From contig DRJK01000060.1 of assembly GCA_011052215.1 (NCBI GenBank), positions 1 through 44,806 of the forward strand: a stretch of 44,806 nucleotides of DNA. Reading direction: 5' to 3'. The stretch is from Gammaproteobacteria bacterium (GTDB taxonomy: Bacteria > Pseudomonadota > Gammaproteobacteria > JAADHQ01). A program made the position numbers and the translations under genes. Positions 16,332-26,610 of this stretch are shown here, piece by piece (position 1 is the first letter of the stretch; the number at the start of each line of letters is the position of its first letter). The notes under the pieces are model-generated. The model was given only the letters and a program-made list of their open reading frames with translations. It was not told the DNA's origin and ran no database searches.

Positions 16332-17903
16332 ATGACAAATATAAATACAGCCAGGCATAACAAATATATATTTATTTTATTTGTCGTGATTCTGACGACA
16401 AGCACTTTGTTTATGCCGCATGCCGCACATGCAGCCCAACTTCCAAATTGCGGCAAGATTATACCCTGGGCGGCGGCTGCCTATGAACGGGATAAAAATG
16501 TCAGGAGTGACAGTTATTGGGGGGGTACATATAAAGGTTATAAATATGATGGTAAATATTTACTGTCTGGTTTTATTGATGAGTATTTCAAGCCGACATT
16601 TGGTTTAACCTTTAATCAATGGAGCAATAAGGACGTAAAAAATTTTTTAGTCTTGGCAAAAACCTGCTACCAGAGTGCGAAAAAAGCCTCATGGGCGGCT
16701 CATAGGAAACGCAAATATAAGTTGGCTGGACTGTTTCGCGGGGCCACAGGTTTCATTGGTATGTTGGGTGTCATGACGCCGCCAAACAGAATTGACTCCC
16801 AAGCTTCTATTATGGCGTACCAAAAGAAGCTCTACGCGGAATTTAGCAAGGCCCGTTCCATAAAAAACAATCAAATTAAAAAAGCAAAAAAAATGCAGGC
16901 AACAAAGGCCAATATCCAGAAACTTGCTGTCATGGCCAGGAACCCCCAGTTTGTCTATCTTCGATCCAGGGAAAAGAAGAACCATGAAATTACCTTAAAG
17001 AATTATGGTATAAAGCTTGCTGACAAAATTGTAGGCGATGCCATTAAAAAGTTTAACAGCTTCCCGGCCACCCTGGATGGACTGAAGCGACTTCAGGCAT
17101 ATTACAAAAAGCTGACAAATGATTTGAGAGGCCTTAAAAGCAGTAAATGGGTAACATTCAATCAAGCTTACAAGGGTCGTTTACTTGCCCTTGCCGGTAA
17201 GGCCGCCGATGATGCTATTGCCAGCCTTAAGAAATTTCCAGCTACTCTGGCCGGACTGAAACAGATGGCTGCATTTTTGCAGAAGATGCAAGGCAGCCTG
17301 GGTCAGGTCAGAGGAACAGGCTGGTACAAATTTGAAAAGGCTTATGGCCTGGCCCTCAATAATATAGCAATAAAGGCCCTTGACGGTTACAAGAAAGAAA
17401 TCAGCGCGCTTCCGGCTACAGTTGCAGGTCTGAAACAGCTTCAGACATCGGGGGGCAATTTATTTAGATTCCGACCTGCCCCCTCAAACCTGAAGGAATA
17501 TCAGGATGCAGCAAAAGATCGTATCAAGGAAATGAAGCAGGGCATCAGAAAAATTGCCTGCTATAAGGAGCTCGACAGTGTTGGCCTGGATAAAAAAGCC
17601 CGCGATGTAGCGCTACTTGGCTACAACGGGGAAACAACACTGGGGTTGTTTGTCTGCGCAATAAGCAAGCACGGATATAAATTTCAGGACTACAAGAGTG
17701 CGGGTTGGTTAGGCAGTACATATACATTGGGCATTCTCAACAGGAGGGGTATTACCCTCACCATTGAAATGAAAAAAGTGGAGGCGGTCAAGGGCAGGGA
17801 AATGCTGGTGGGTGTGAAGGTAAAAGATGCTACCAGTGAGACTGAAATGACCCTGACAGGCTGGCAGGACTATGCCTTAAAACTATCCGGAAAAAACGGA
17901 TAG
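16332..17903 (+). CDS. Secreted repeat-containing protein of unknown function
   Basis: I do not recognise a family. ATG 16332 is chosen over an in-frame ATG at 16209 because GGGGAG lies 8 bases upstream and a signal peptide follows at once (MTNINTARHNKYIFILFVVI, cleavage near AHAA). The mature protein of about 490 residues is lysine- and alanine-rich. Three related segments recur: FPATLDGLKRLQAYYKKL, FPATLAGLKQMAAFLQKM and LPATVAGLKQLQTSGGNL, spaced roughly 60-75 residues apart, each followed by a probable helix. The last 130 residues (from about IRKIACYKELDSVG) look like a separate small domain. Codon use is A-rich compared with the flanking genes. No partner gene is adjacent. Confidence 0.75.
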   Translation: MTNINTARHNKYIFILFVVILTTSTLFMPHAAHAAQLPNCGKIIPWAAAAYERDKNVRSDSYWGGTYKGYKYDGKYLLSGFIDEYFKPTFGLTFNQWSNKDVKNFLVLAKTCYQSAKKASWAAHRKRKYKLAGLFRGATGFIGMLGVMTPPNRIDSQASIMAYQKKLYAEFSKARSIKNNQIKKAKKMQATKANIQKLAVMARNPQFVYLRSREKKNHEITLKNYGIKLADKIVGDAIKKFNSFPATLDGLKRLQAYYKKLTNDLRGLKSSKWVTFNQAYKGRLLALAGKAADDAIASLKKFPATLAGLKQMAAFLQKMQGSLGQVRGTGWYKFEKAYGLALNNIAIKALDGYKKEISALPATVAGLKQLQTSGGNLFRFRPAPSNLKEYQDAAKDRIKEMKQGIRKIACYKELDSVGLDKKARDVALLGYNGETTLGLFVCAISKHGYKFQDYKSAGWLGSTYTLGILNRRGITLTIEMKKVEAVKGREMLVGVKVKDATSETEMTLTGWQDYALKLSGKNG

Positions 17904-18018
17904 ACCATTGATAACAGCCTTGTGCCTGCACATTTCGGGTCAGTGCCGAATGGCATTTACTTCAGCCATGGATCGTATGGAATTACGCCATTTCAGTGGG
18001 CCTGGAAATGCGGTCAGA

Positions 18019-18774
18019 TCAGTTTATTATCAATTTGAGTCCCATCAGTATTGTAATGACTTCAAACACGTGCTTGATTAACCGGTTACTCCTGGTGATG
18101 GACAGGTGTGCCCCGAAATAACCGCCTGCCAAGGAACCCGCCAGCAGGGCAGGTATCCAGCTCCAGTGTATTTTTGTCAATATCCCGAGGGTCAATGCGC
18201 CAGTGCCGTTCCAGAATAAGCCAACCAGAACAAGTGTGTAGGCAACGGCGTGTTTATAGTCCAGCCCGAACCAGCGCACCAGCCAGAGTGTGACAAAAAG
18301 ACCGGTTCCGGATGTCAGCGAGCCATTGAGTGCCCCGATCAGGAACAGAATTGACCCTCCCAGCCAGTACCCGGCCCTGTCCCGATGCATGGGACGGTAT
18401 TGTTGTCCGAGTTCCCTGTTGAGAATTGAGTAAAATCCCAGTCCCATGATCAGCCAACCAAGTGAGAATTTCGCTATATTATCAGGAACTTGTAATATCA
18501 GGTTTGCGCCCACTAATACTCCGGGCAGGCCAGTTGCAAGAATAAACAAGGCGAACCGAAGTTCAAGTGTATTGGTCTTAAGATGTCGCAGGGTTGCGCC
18601 GATACCTAAGGCAACGCTGGCAACCTTGTGGGTTGCCAGGGCAATACCGAACGGAAGCCCAAGAAAAAGCAGTAAGGGTAACTGGATCAGGCCGGCGCCA
18701 CCGCCTGAAAAGGCGGAAAATATATTGGCAAGCAGGGAAACAACAAACAGAATGAGTTGTGAATTCAAGTCCAT
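18019..18774 (-). CDS. TauE/SafE family permease
   Basis: Inner-membrane transporter-like protein of 251 residues with about eight hydrophobic helices in two related halves. Family hallmarks are the glycine-rich FSGGGAGLIQLPLLLFLG near the N-terminus and the corresponding GALNGSLTSGTGLFVTLWLVRWFGLDYKHAVAYTLVL in the second half. The family is implicated in export of sulfite, sulfoacetate or other organosulfonate-derived anions, but the substrate cannot be read from sequence. The gene is divergent from the DUF4124 gene. Confidence 0.88.
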   Translation of the reverse strand: MDLNSQLILFVVSLLANIFSAFSGGGAGLIQLPLLLFLGLPFGIALATHKVASVALGIGATLRHLKTNTLELRFALFILATGLPGVLVGANLILQVPDNIAKFSLGWLIMGLGFYSILNRELGQQYRPMHRDRAGYWLGGSILFLIGALNGSLTSGTGLFVTLWLVRWFGLDYKHAVAYTLVLVGLFWNGTGALTLGILTKIHWSWIPALLAGSLAGGYFGAHLSITRSNRLIKHVFEVITILMGLKLIIN

Positions 18775-18841
18775 GGGATAATGTAAATTGAATTTTCCGT
18801 TATACTTTAACTCTAACTAATTAATAGAGAGGTTGCTGAGT

Positions 18842-19453
18842 TTGTCTTTTATTCGTCCATTTGTATATGTATTTCTTGTTTTAATGCTTGCTCCCTTTGC
18901 GGTCAGCGCAGGGACGTACAAGTGGATGGACTCCAGGGGCGTAACACACTATAGCGACAGTGTTCCTCCCGAAGAGTCGGGGCAGGCACGTGAGATTATT
19001 GATAAAACCGGCCGTACACTCGAGATGATAGAGAGAAACAAGACCGTTGACGAGTTGAAAGAGCAGCGGCGCCTGGATAAAATCAAGGCAGCAAAGCTTG
19101 AAAAGTCAAGGCAGAAAAAATACCGGGACAAGGTGTTATTGTTGACCTACCAAAGCCCTGAAGAAATCGTTGTTGCGCGGGATAACAAAATTACAACCAT
19201 TGAAAATGCCATTCAGATAGCAGAAGGCACACTGAAGTCGCAGAAAAAAAAGCTGGTGGAGTTGCGACAATCAGCGGGTGATTATGAGCGAAGTTCCAGG
19301 GCCGCACCGAAAAGGCTTCAGGATCAGATAAAGGAACTAAAGAGCCAGATCAAGGACACAAAAGACTACATCGCCAGCAAACATCAGGAGCAAAAGGACA
19401 TTTATAAGGAGTTTGCCGGTTTTATTGCCAGGTACAAGGAACTGACCGAGTAA
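18842..19453 (+). CDS. DUF4124-domain exported coiled-coil protein
   Basis: About 203 residues. A signal peptide (MSFIRPFVYVFLVLMLAPFA, cleavage near VSA) is followed by the DUF4124 signature TYKWMDSRGVTHYSDSVPP and then by a long charged helical region (about residues 60-200) that should form a coiled coil. No ATG is available at the start; TTG 18842 lies 9 bases after GAGAGG and is preferred over TTG 18833, which directly abuts it. DUF4124 proteins are common periplasmic proteins of Gammaproteobacteria with no established biochemical role. Confidence 0.85.
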   Translation: MSFIRPFVYVFLVLMLAPFAVSAGTYKWMDSRGVTHYSDSVPPEESGQAREIIDKTGRTLEMIERNKTVDELKEQRRLDKIKAAKLEKSRQKKYRDKVLLLTYQSPEEIVVARDNKITTIENAIQIAEGTLKSQKKKLVELRQSAGDYERSSRAAPKRLQDQIKELKSQIKDTKDYIASKHQEQKDIYKEFAGFIARYKELTE

Positions 19454-19460
19454 TAACAGG

Positions 19461-20703
<1,243 letters not shown>

Positions 20704-23283
20704 CTAGAAAGGCAGGTCCATATCTGGATGAATGGCAAGCAATTGTGTGCGGATGATGTCCTGAATCCTGCCCAGGGCCGCTGCATCATCGGCCTCAAAT
20801 CGTAAGACAAGAGAGGGTGTAGTGTTTGAGGCGCGAACCAGCCCCCAGCCATCTTCAAATTCCAGCCGCAGGCCATCGATATCAATTATGCGAGCTCCGG
20901 GGAAGTTTGCATCGGCCTTGAGCTTTTCTATCACCGAAAAATTTTCGCCCTCATTCAGGTGAACATTCAGCTCTGGCGTGCTGATGCTTTCAGGGAATGA
21001 GGCAAATACTTCACTGGAAGGTTTACTTTCAGAAGACAGAATTTCAAGCAGACGGGCACCGGCATACAGCGCGTCATCGAACCCCATCCAGCGTTCCTTG
21101 AAAAAAATATGCCCGCTCATCTCACCAGCAAGTTGTGCACCCGTTTCTTTCATTTTGGCCTTGATAAATGAGTGGCCGGTTTTCCACATCAGTGGTTGCC
21201 CGCCATTCTCTGATATTACTTTTTCCAGGTGGGTGGAACATTTGACATCAAAAATAATTTGCGCGCCGGGTTGGCGTGTTAAAACATCCATGGCCATCAG
21301 CATCAGGTAACGGTCTGGCCAGATAATCTTACCGGACGAGTCAATGACACCCAGTCGATCGCCATCACCATCAAATGCAAAACCAAGGTCGGCCCCCTGT
21401 TCAGTAACCGCGCGAGTCAGTGGAATCATGTTTTCCGGCTTACTGGGGTCCGGATGGTGGTTGGGAAAATTGCCATCCACGTCACAAAACATCTCGATGA
21501 CTTCACACCCCAGTGCCCGGTAAAGTTGCGGGGCGATCATGCCGGCCACACCATTACCGCAGTCAACGATAATCTTGAGTGATTTTTCCAGACGGACATC
21601 ACTGGTAATGCGTTCAATATAGCTGGGAACAACATCAATGGTCTGGACGCTGCCTTCACCACTGATGAGGTTATTCGTATCAATGCGTGTTTTAAGTCCT
21701 TTTATGCTATCTCCATGAAGCGAGTCGCCCCTCAGCATCATTTTAATACCGTTATATTCAGGGGGGTTATGGCTGCCGGTCAACATGGCGCCCGAACCAT
21801 TACCAAGATAGTTACTGGCAAAATACAATACCGGTGTTGGAACCATGCCAATATCAATGACCTCTCTCCCGGATTGTTGCAGGCCTCTGATGAATGACTG
21901 AATCAGCTCCGGCCCGGACAGGCGGCCATCTCGTGCAACGACAACTTTTTGTTGCCCCCGTTCCTGGGCCTCACTCCCCAGGGCCCGGCCAATATCCTGA
22001 ACAATATCAGGTGTCAGTGTTTTATTAACAATACCCCGGATGTCATAGGCCTTGAATATTTCTGCAGGTGCTTTATTGCCAGCACTGTTTTGTTCGAGTT
22101 CAGCCTCGTTGATTTCCCGTACCTCAAGGGCATCGGTGTTGTTCGTGAAGCCAAGACCCACAATGTCATCATTTCCATCGGGGCTGTCTTGCAAGACGGG
22201 CTGACTGCCATTGTGCGTGGTTTTCTTGTTACGCAAGCCGGTCATCTCTCCTGCAACCATGCGTAATTGTTCCATGGCGCCGAGGCAGTTTTTCAGGGCG
22301 ATAGGATAGGAGGCCGACATATCACCGTGCTGTATATCCTTGACCAGCTTAATAATCATGACCATGTCATTCAGCAGCGCCTTGTATATTCTTCGATAGA
22401 CAATAAACAGGAAAATACTGAAAGATACCCAGATGCCAGCCACAATTCCCCAGAACAACATGGTGATTGAACCGCCAAGACTGCCAGACGATTCGCCTGG
22501 CCAGTAGGCTATTTTCCAGATTGTATTCCTGATCGGAGAACTGACTGCAATCCTGTCGGACTTGAGTGAGAGGTTTCCACGCCTGGCAATGGTTATGCTG
22601 GCTCCTCTTTTACTGTCCTGCTGCAATTCCAGCAGTCCGTCGGCAGGGCTCATTTTCAGGACTGCGTGTTTAAGTATTTGTACCGGCAATGTCAGCAGCA
22701 GGGTGCCGATCGTTTTACCGCTGCTGTCTTTTATGCTTCGGGCTATATCGATGTGCTGTTGAGGTTTGCCCATCAGGTGGACTTCCATGATGGAGTTACT
22801 GTCGGAGCGGGATCGATTCAGTAAATCCAGGCAGGCAAAACTGATCGGGGGGTTCAGGTTGTTATCAGGTTCGTCCTGGTCTGTTGATAATATCTTGATG
22901 TGTAGTGCAGAAGGCAAGAGACCGGTCAATTGTGATTCCTGATTTTTTATCGCATCCTGGTCGCCATTTTGTAATACCCTGCCCAGGTCGGGATCTTTAG
23001 CAGCGATATCCATGATCTGAGTGTAATGGCTCATGGTCTGCTCTATTTGCTGGGCGTAGCTGTTGATCAGGGAGCGCTGGTTTTCGAGCCGGGTTTCGGC
23101 CAGATTGCTGTGCAATTGTTGAAACACCAGTAGTGCGCCAATAAATAAAAGTGACGTAATGCTGATAAACAACACGAGAAATGAGGATTCGATACTGGTC
23201 ACGCCTGCCTTTGGCTTGACTCTTCGTTTTGCTCGCTTACTGGCCTTCTTGTCTTTGCGCCCCGGTTTTTTTCCTAGCTTCAT
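20704..23283 (-). CDS. algC: Phosphomannomutase/phosphoglucomutase AlgC with N-terminal membrane sensor-like region
   Basis: Interconverts hexose-1- and 6-phosphates for exopolysaccharide and LPS precursors. The C-terminal half (about residues 405-859) is a complete enzyme: FKAYDIRGIV, phosphoserine loop TGSHNPPEYNGIK, metal loop DGDGDRLGVID, sugar-binding GEMSGHIFFKERW and phosphate-binding RASNTTPSLVLRFE. The N-terminal 400 residues are extra relative to the 463-residue Pseudomonas AlgC: a very basic start, a membrane helix at about 34-56, a ~220-residue presumably periplasmic segment, and a second helix around 275-300 followed by a short HAMP-like stretch. Long AlgC forms of this kind are known in Gammaproteobacteria. 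The fusion would tether the enzyme to the inner membrane. Confidence 0.93.
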   Translation of the reverse strand: MKLGKKPGRKDKKASKRAKRRVKPKAGVTSIESSFLVLFISITSLLFIGALLVFQQLHSNLAETRLENQRSLINSYAQQIEQTMSHYTQIMDIAAKDPDLGRVLQNGDQDAIKNQESQLTGLLPSALHIKILSTDQDEPDNNLNPPISFACLDLLNRSRSDSNSIMEVHLMGKPQQHIDIARSIKDSSGKTIGTLLLTLPVQILKHAVLKMSPADGLLELQQDSKRGASITIARRGNLSLKSDRIAVSSPIRNTIWKIAYWPGESSGSLGGSITMLFWGIVAGIWVSFSIFLFIVYRRIYKALLNDMVMIIKLVKDIQHGDMSASYPIALKNCLGAMEQLRMVAGEMTGLRNKKTTHNGSQPVLQDSPDGNDDIVGLGFTNNTDALEVREINEAELEQNSAGNKAPAEIFKAYDIRGIVNKTLTPDIVQDIGRALGSEAQERGQQKVVVARDGRLSGPELIQSFIRGLQQSGREVIDIGMVPTPVLYFASNYLGNGSGAMLTGSHNPPEYNGIKMMLRGDSLHGDSIKGLKTRIDTNNLISGEGSVQTIDVVPSYIERITSDVRLEKSLKIIVDCGNGVAGMIAPQLYRALGCEVIEMFCDVDGNFPNHHPDPSKPENMIPLTRAVTEQGADLGFAFDGDGDRLGVIDSSGKIIWPDRYLMLMAMDVLTRQPGAQIIFDVKCSTHLEKVISENGGQPLMWKTGHSFIKAKMKETGAQLAGEMSGHIFFKERWMGFDDALYAGARLLEILSSESKPSSEVFASFPESISTPELNVHLNEGENFSVIEKLKADANFPGARIIDIDGLRLEFEDGWGLVRASNTTPSLVLRFEADDAAALGRIQDIIRTQLLAIHPDMDLPF

Positions 23284-23356
23284 ATTTATTTTATGATCCT
23301 GGCTTTATTTGACACGGATACAGGCAAGTTTAGCAGCCTGTTTGTAAATGTTATGA

Positions 23357-23812
23357 CTATTGTCGGCCGGTATGACCAAATCCTCCAGTGCCTCGCAGGG
23401 ATTCGGTGAAATCATCAACGATTTCAAAGTGTGCACGTACCACAGGGACAATCACCATCTGTGCAATCCGCTCTCCCAATTCAACGGTAAATGGCTTGTT
23501 ACCCCGATTCCAGCACGAAACAAACAGTTGGCCCTGATAATCCGGGTCTATCAGGCCCACCAGGTTGCCCAGCACTATTCCGTGTTTGTGTCCCAGACCT
23601 GATCGGGGTAACAGCATGGCACACAGGCCCGGGTCTTCGATATAAATGGAGACACCTGTCGGGATGAGATGTGTTTGCCCGGGATCAATGGTTAATGGTG
23701 TATCGATGCATGCGCGTAAATCCATCCCCGCAGACCCTTTGGTGGCATAATCAGGCAAGGGAATGTCATTGCCCAGTCTCTTATCCAGTATTTTCAGTTG
23801 TATCGTCTGCAT
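23357..23812 (-). CDS. dut: dUTP pyrophosphatase
   Basis: Hydrolyses dUTP to dUMP, preventing uracil in DNA and supplying dTMP synthesis. The 151-residue trimeric-type dUTPase shows all motifs: [36 protein letters not shown], and the C-terminal [10 protein letters not shown]. The ATG at 23812 lies 32 bases inside the end of coaBC, on the same strand, so translation is probably coupled. dut next to coaBC is a conserved pair. Confidence 0.97.
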   Translation of the reverse strand: MQTIQLKILDKRLGNDIPLPDYATKGSAGMDLRACIDTPLTIDPGQTHLIPTGVSIYIEDPGLCAMLLPRSGLGHKHGIVLGNLVGLIDPDYQGQLFVSCWNRGNKPFTVELGERIAQMVIVPVVRAHFEIVDDFTESLRGTGGFGHTGRQ

Positions 23813-24998
23813 GGATTCTCCCGGATATTATTTTTACCAGATCTCTTGCGAGGCTCTTTTTACTGTTTTTATTGATATGAACATGACCATTTGACCATAA
23901 AATATCCAGCTCATTATCATCCCGGTCAAATCCGGCAGACGGGCCGACTTGATTGGCAACGATCATATCCAGGTTTTTCCGCTGCATTTTACCGCGTGCA
24001 TAATCAAGGAGATTGTCCGTTTCTGCAGCAAATCCAACAGTAAAAGGGGCACTGGCCAGCGTGGCGACGGCCGAGAGTATATCGTTGGTTCTGACCAGCT
24101 TAATCTGTAATTCATCAGGGCCTTTTTTTATTTTACTGACGGCGTTCAGTCCCGGTCTGTAATCGGCAACCGCTGCCGCTGAAATAAATATATCACAACT
24201 TGCGGCCTTATCCAGGACCACTTTATACATTTGACTGGCTGTTTCAACCCTGATGCGGTCAACACGGGCAGGCGTTTCAAGATGCACCGGTCCTGTTACC
24301 AATGTGACGGCGGCGCCAGCCTCGATTGCTGCCTCGGCAATGGCGAAGCCCATTTTACCCGAGCTTCGGTTGCTGATGTAACGAACGGGGTCGAGGGGCT
24401 CTCTTGTCGGGCCGGCACTGACCAGTATCTGCTTGCCACTGAGCAGGCCACTTTCAAATAACTGACCAATGGATACCACTATCCGGTCGGGATCAGCCAT
24501 TCTACCGGGCCCCGTGTCACCACAGGCCTGACTGCCCTGATCGGGCCCGACAATCTGGATGCCCCTGTCTTTGAGTACAGAGACATTGTCTTGTGTTGCC
24601 GGGTTGGCCCACATGTGCTGATTCATGGCAGGGGCAACGACTATTCTGGATTGACATGCCAGGCAAATAGCGGTCAGCAGGTCATCGGCCCTGCCAGCGG
24701 TCTGTCGGGCAATAAAATCGGCGCTGGCGGGCGCAATGGCGATGGCGTCGGCCCAGCGGGACAGTTCAATATGCCCCATGGCCGCCTCGGCATCAAGATC
24801 CATGAGCTCCGTATGGACGGGTTGGCCTGACAGGGCTTGTAAGGTGAGCGGGGTAATAAATCCGGTTGCGGAGCGCGTCATGACCACCCTGACATTCGCC
24901 CCCTGTTCCCTGAGCCGCCGGGTCAGGTCAGCGCCCTTATAGGCGGCGATGCTCCCCGTTATCCCTAATAGTATGTTTTTGCCTTGCAAGGTATTCAT
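23781..24998 (-). CDS. coaBC: Bifunctional phosphopantothenoylcysteine decarboxylase/synthetase
   Basis: Makes 4'-phosphopantetheine from phosphopantothenate and cysteine. The N-terminal CoaC half has the flavin-binding [21 protein letters not shown], the active-site His in [20 protein letters not shown] and [17 protein letters not shown]; the CoaB half begins near residue 190 with [32 protein letters not shown] and has the later KIKK loop. The product feeds coaD, encoded at 6261. 405 residues is normal. radC is divergent, 76 bp away. Confidence 0.97.
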   Translation of the reverse strand: MNTLQGKNILLGITGSIAAYKGADLTRRLREQGANVRVVMTRSATGFITPLTLQALSGQPVHTELMDLDAEAAMGHIELSRWADAIAIAPASADFIARQTAGRADDLLTAICLACQSRIVVAPAMNQHMWANPATQDNVSVLKDRGIQIVGPDQGSQACGDTGPGRMADPDRIVVSIGQLFESGLLSGKQILVSAGPTREPLDPVRYISNRSSGKMGFAIAEAAIEAGAAVTLVTGPVHLETPARVDRIRVETASQMYKVVLDKAASCDIFISAAAVADYRPGLNAVSKIKKGPDELQIKLVRTNDILSAVATLASAPFTVGFAAETDNLLDYARGKMQRKNLDMIVANQVGPSAGFDRDDNELDILWSNGHVHINKNSKKSLARDLVKIISGRIHADDTTENTG

Positions 24999-25074
24999 CC
25001 AGTAAAGTGTACCATTCGATCAGTGATGCGGATACAATTGCAAAGAGCAGGATGCCAGGTGACAGGGAGAATCG

Positions 25075-25749
25075 ATGTCTATTCGTGATTGGCCGGAATC
25101 TGAACGGCCGCGTGAGAAATTATTAAACAAGGGTGCAGGATCCTTGTCGGACGCAGAATTACTGGCTATTTTCCTACGGACAGGCACCGCAGGCAAAACG
25201 GCCGTGGATCTGGCCCGTGACCTGATTTCCCGTCATGGCGGCCTGCGTGGTCTGCTCAAGGCTGATTGCAGGTCTTTTTGTGAAGCACCCGGTCTGGGTA
25301 TCGCCAAATACACACAGCTTCAGGCCGTCCTTGAGATTTCCCGTCGCCACCTGCGGGAAGTTCTGGACAGGGGTGTTTCACTGGAAAACCCGCAACAGAC
25401 CAGTGATTATCTGATCAGTGAGTTATGCGGTTATGAGCATGAAGTCTTTTCCTGCCTGTACCTTGATAACAGGCATCGTGTCCTGAAGTTTGAAAAGCTG
25501 TTTAACGGCACGATTAACAGCGCATCGGTTCATCCAAGGGAGGTTGTCAAAAAGGCCCTGAAGTATAACGCGGCAGCGGTGATCCTCGCTCACAACCATC
25601 CATCCGGGGTATCAGAGCCCAGCCAGGCCGACATCAATATTACAAGTCACCTGAAAGAGGCATTGAATCTGGTGGATGTCAGATTGCTTGATCACTTCGT
25701 GGTGGGTGATGGCGAATATGTTTCACTGGCTGAAAGGGGTCTTGTATAG
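25075..25749 (+). CDS. radC: RadC family JAB/MPN-domain protein
   Basis: 224-residue protein with an N-terminal helix-hairpin-helix-like region ([28 protein letters not shown]) and a JAMM-type metal site in the C-terminal half ([10 protein letters not shown]...[16 protein letters not shown], then [17 protein letters not shown]). Despite the name, a role in DNA repair is not established for chromosomal RadC. Its position between coaBC and rpmB is the usual one in Gammaproteobacteria. Confidence 0.94.
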   Translation: MSIRDWPESERPREKLLNKGAGSLSDAELLAIFLRTGTAGKTAVDLARDLISRHGGLRGLLKADCRSFCEAPGLGIAKYTQLQAVLEISRRHLREVLDRGVSLENPQQTSDYLISELCGYEHEVFSCLYLDNRHRVLKFEKLFNGTINSASVHPREVVKKALKYNAAAVILAHNHPSGVSEPSQADINITSHLKEALNLVDVRLLDHFVVGDGEYVSLAERGLV

Positions 25750-25791
25750 CCGGAATAAGTCATTGATTTATAAATAGATGGAAGGGGGTGC

Positions 25792-25820
25792 TTGAATCCG
25801 GACCTGTATATCTGTACAAT
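25792..25820 (+). promoter_or_regulatory. Sigma-70 promoter of rpmB-rpmG
   Basis: TTGAAT at 25792-25797 and TACAAT at 25815-25820 are separated by exactly 17 bases, a close match to the sigma-70 consensus. The promoter lies about 50 bases before the rpmB start, after the radC stop. Confidence 0.7.
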
Positions 25821-25827
25821 CCTTCGC

Positions 25828-25845
25828 CTTCACCCACCGGTGAAG
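25828..25845 (+). promoter_or_regulatory. Leader hairpin before rpmB
   Basis: CTTCACC (25828-25834) pairs perfectly with GGTGAAG (25839-25845) around a CACC loop, right after the expected transcription start. It lies in the rpmB 5' leader and could be a regulatory or stabilising stem. Confidence 0.5.
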
Positions 25846-25869
25846 ATCTAGTATTGGAGAATATAAGTC

Positions 25870-26106
25870 ATGTCCAGAGTATGTCAGGTAACAGGCAAGC
25901 GGCCAATGAGCGGAAACAATGTTTCCCATGCCAAAAACAGAACCAGGAGACGCTTCCTGCCTAATCTTCATGCCCATCGTTTTTGGGTGGAAAGTGAAAA
26001 TCGTTTCATTCGTTTGAGGCTTTCTTCAAAGGGGATGCGAATTATTGACAAGAAAGGTATTGATACCGTGCTGACTGAAATCAGGGCACGTGGTGAGAAG
26101 GTATAA
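25870..26106 (+). CDS. rpmB: 50S ribosomal protein L28
   Basis: 78-residue ribosomal protein. The family pattern [21 protein letters not shown], then [18 protein letters not shown], is complete. Start ATG 25870 is preceded by TTGGAGAAT. It is co-transcribed with rpmG 11 bp downstream, as in most Proteobacteria, from the promoter at 25792. Confidence 0.98.
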   Translation: MSRVCQVTGKRPMSGNNVSHAKNRTRRRFLPNLHAHRFWVESENRFIRLRLSSKGMRIIDKKGIDTVLTEIRARGEKV

Positions 26107-26117
26107 GGAGCAGTAAT

Positions 26118-26273
26118 ATGCGTGAAAAAATCAGGCTCGTCTCCAGTGCAAAAACAGGTCATTTTTATACAACGACCAAGAACAAACGTACCATGTCTGA
26201 CAAGATGGAGATCAAGAAATATGATCCGGTCGTGCGCAGGCACGTCATGTACAAGGAAGCCAAGATAAAATAA
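26118..26273 (+). CDS. rpmG: 50S ribosomal protein L33
   Basis: 51 residues, [20 protein letters not shown] then [20 protein letters not shown]. It has none of the CxxC pairs of zinc-binding L33, so it is the zinc-free form. TAAGGAG lies 8 bases before the ATG. A strong terminator follows at 26291-26330. Confidence 0.98.
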   Translation: MREKIRLVSSAKTGHFYTTTKNKRTMSDKMEIKKYDPVVRRHVMYKEAKIK

Positions 26274-26610
26274 ACTTTATTTCTTCCTGTTGCACAAAAA
26301 ACCCCGCCTTGTAGCGGGGTTTTTTGTGCAGGTTATGATCTTCCTTTCAATTTTATTATCACATCCTATTTACCATGTTTATTATGTTGAATTACCCGGG
26401 AGGTTCTGAATATTTGTGATTAACCTGTCATTTTTTATCTGAACACTAAATATTATTGTTGCTATGGCCGTTAAACAGGTAGCAGACAGGGGTTTTGCAA
26501 CATGGAACTTTATGTTCAAGGGCCTGACAAAATAAACTTTTTCAAGATCTGATTCTTTCCACAGAGGGAGTGCGCCTTTGAGAAAAGAATTTACCGGATA
26601 GGAATCCTAT
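26274..26610. other. Intergenic region between rpmG and the giant chimeric gene
   Basis: 337 bp containing the rpmG terminator (26291-26330) and then about 280 bp of AT-rich DNA with no supported gene. It presumably holds the promoter of the 1595-residue protein. GATAGGAATCC about 8 bases before ATG 26611 supplies its ribosome binding site. Confidence 0.5.
26291..26330. terminator. Strong terminator after rpmG
   Basis: A perfect 17 bp stem, 26291-26307 against 26314-26330, closes on the loop CTTGTA. Its core is ACCCCGC/GCGGGGT, flanked by A6 and T6 runs, so it can stop transcription from either side. Confidence 0.93.
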
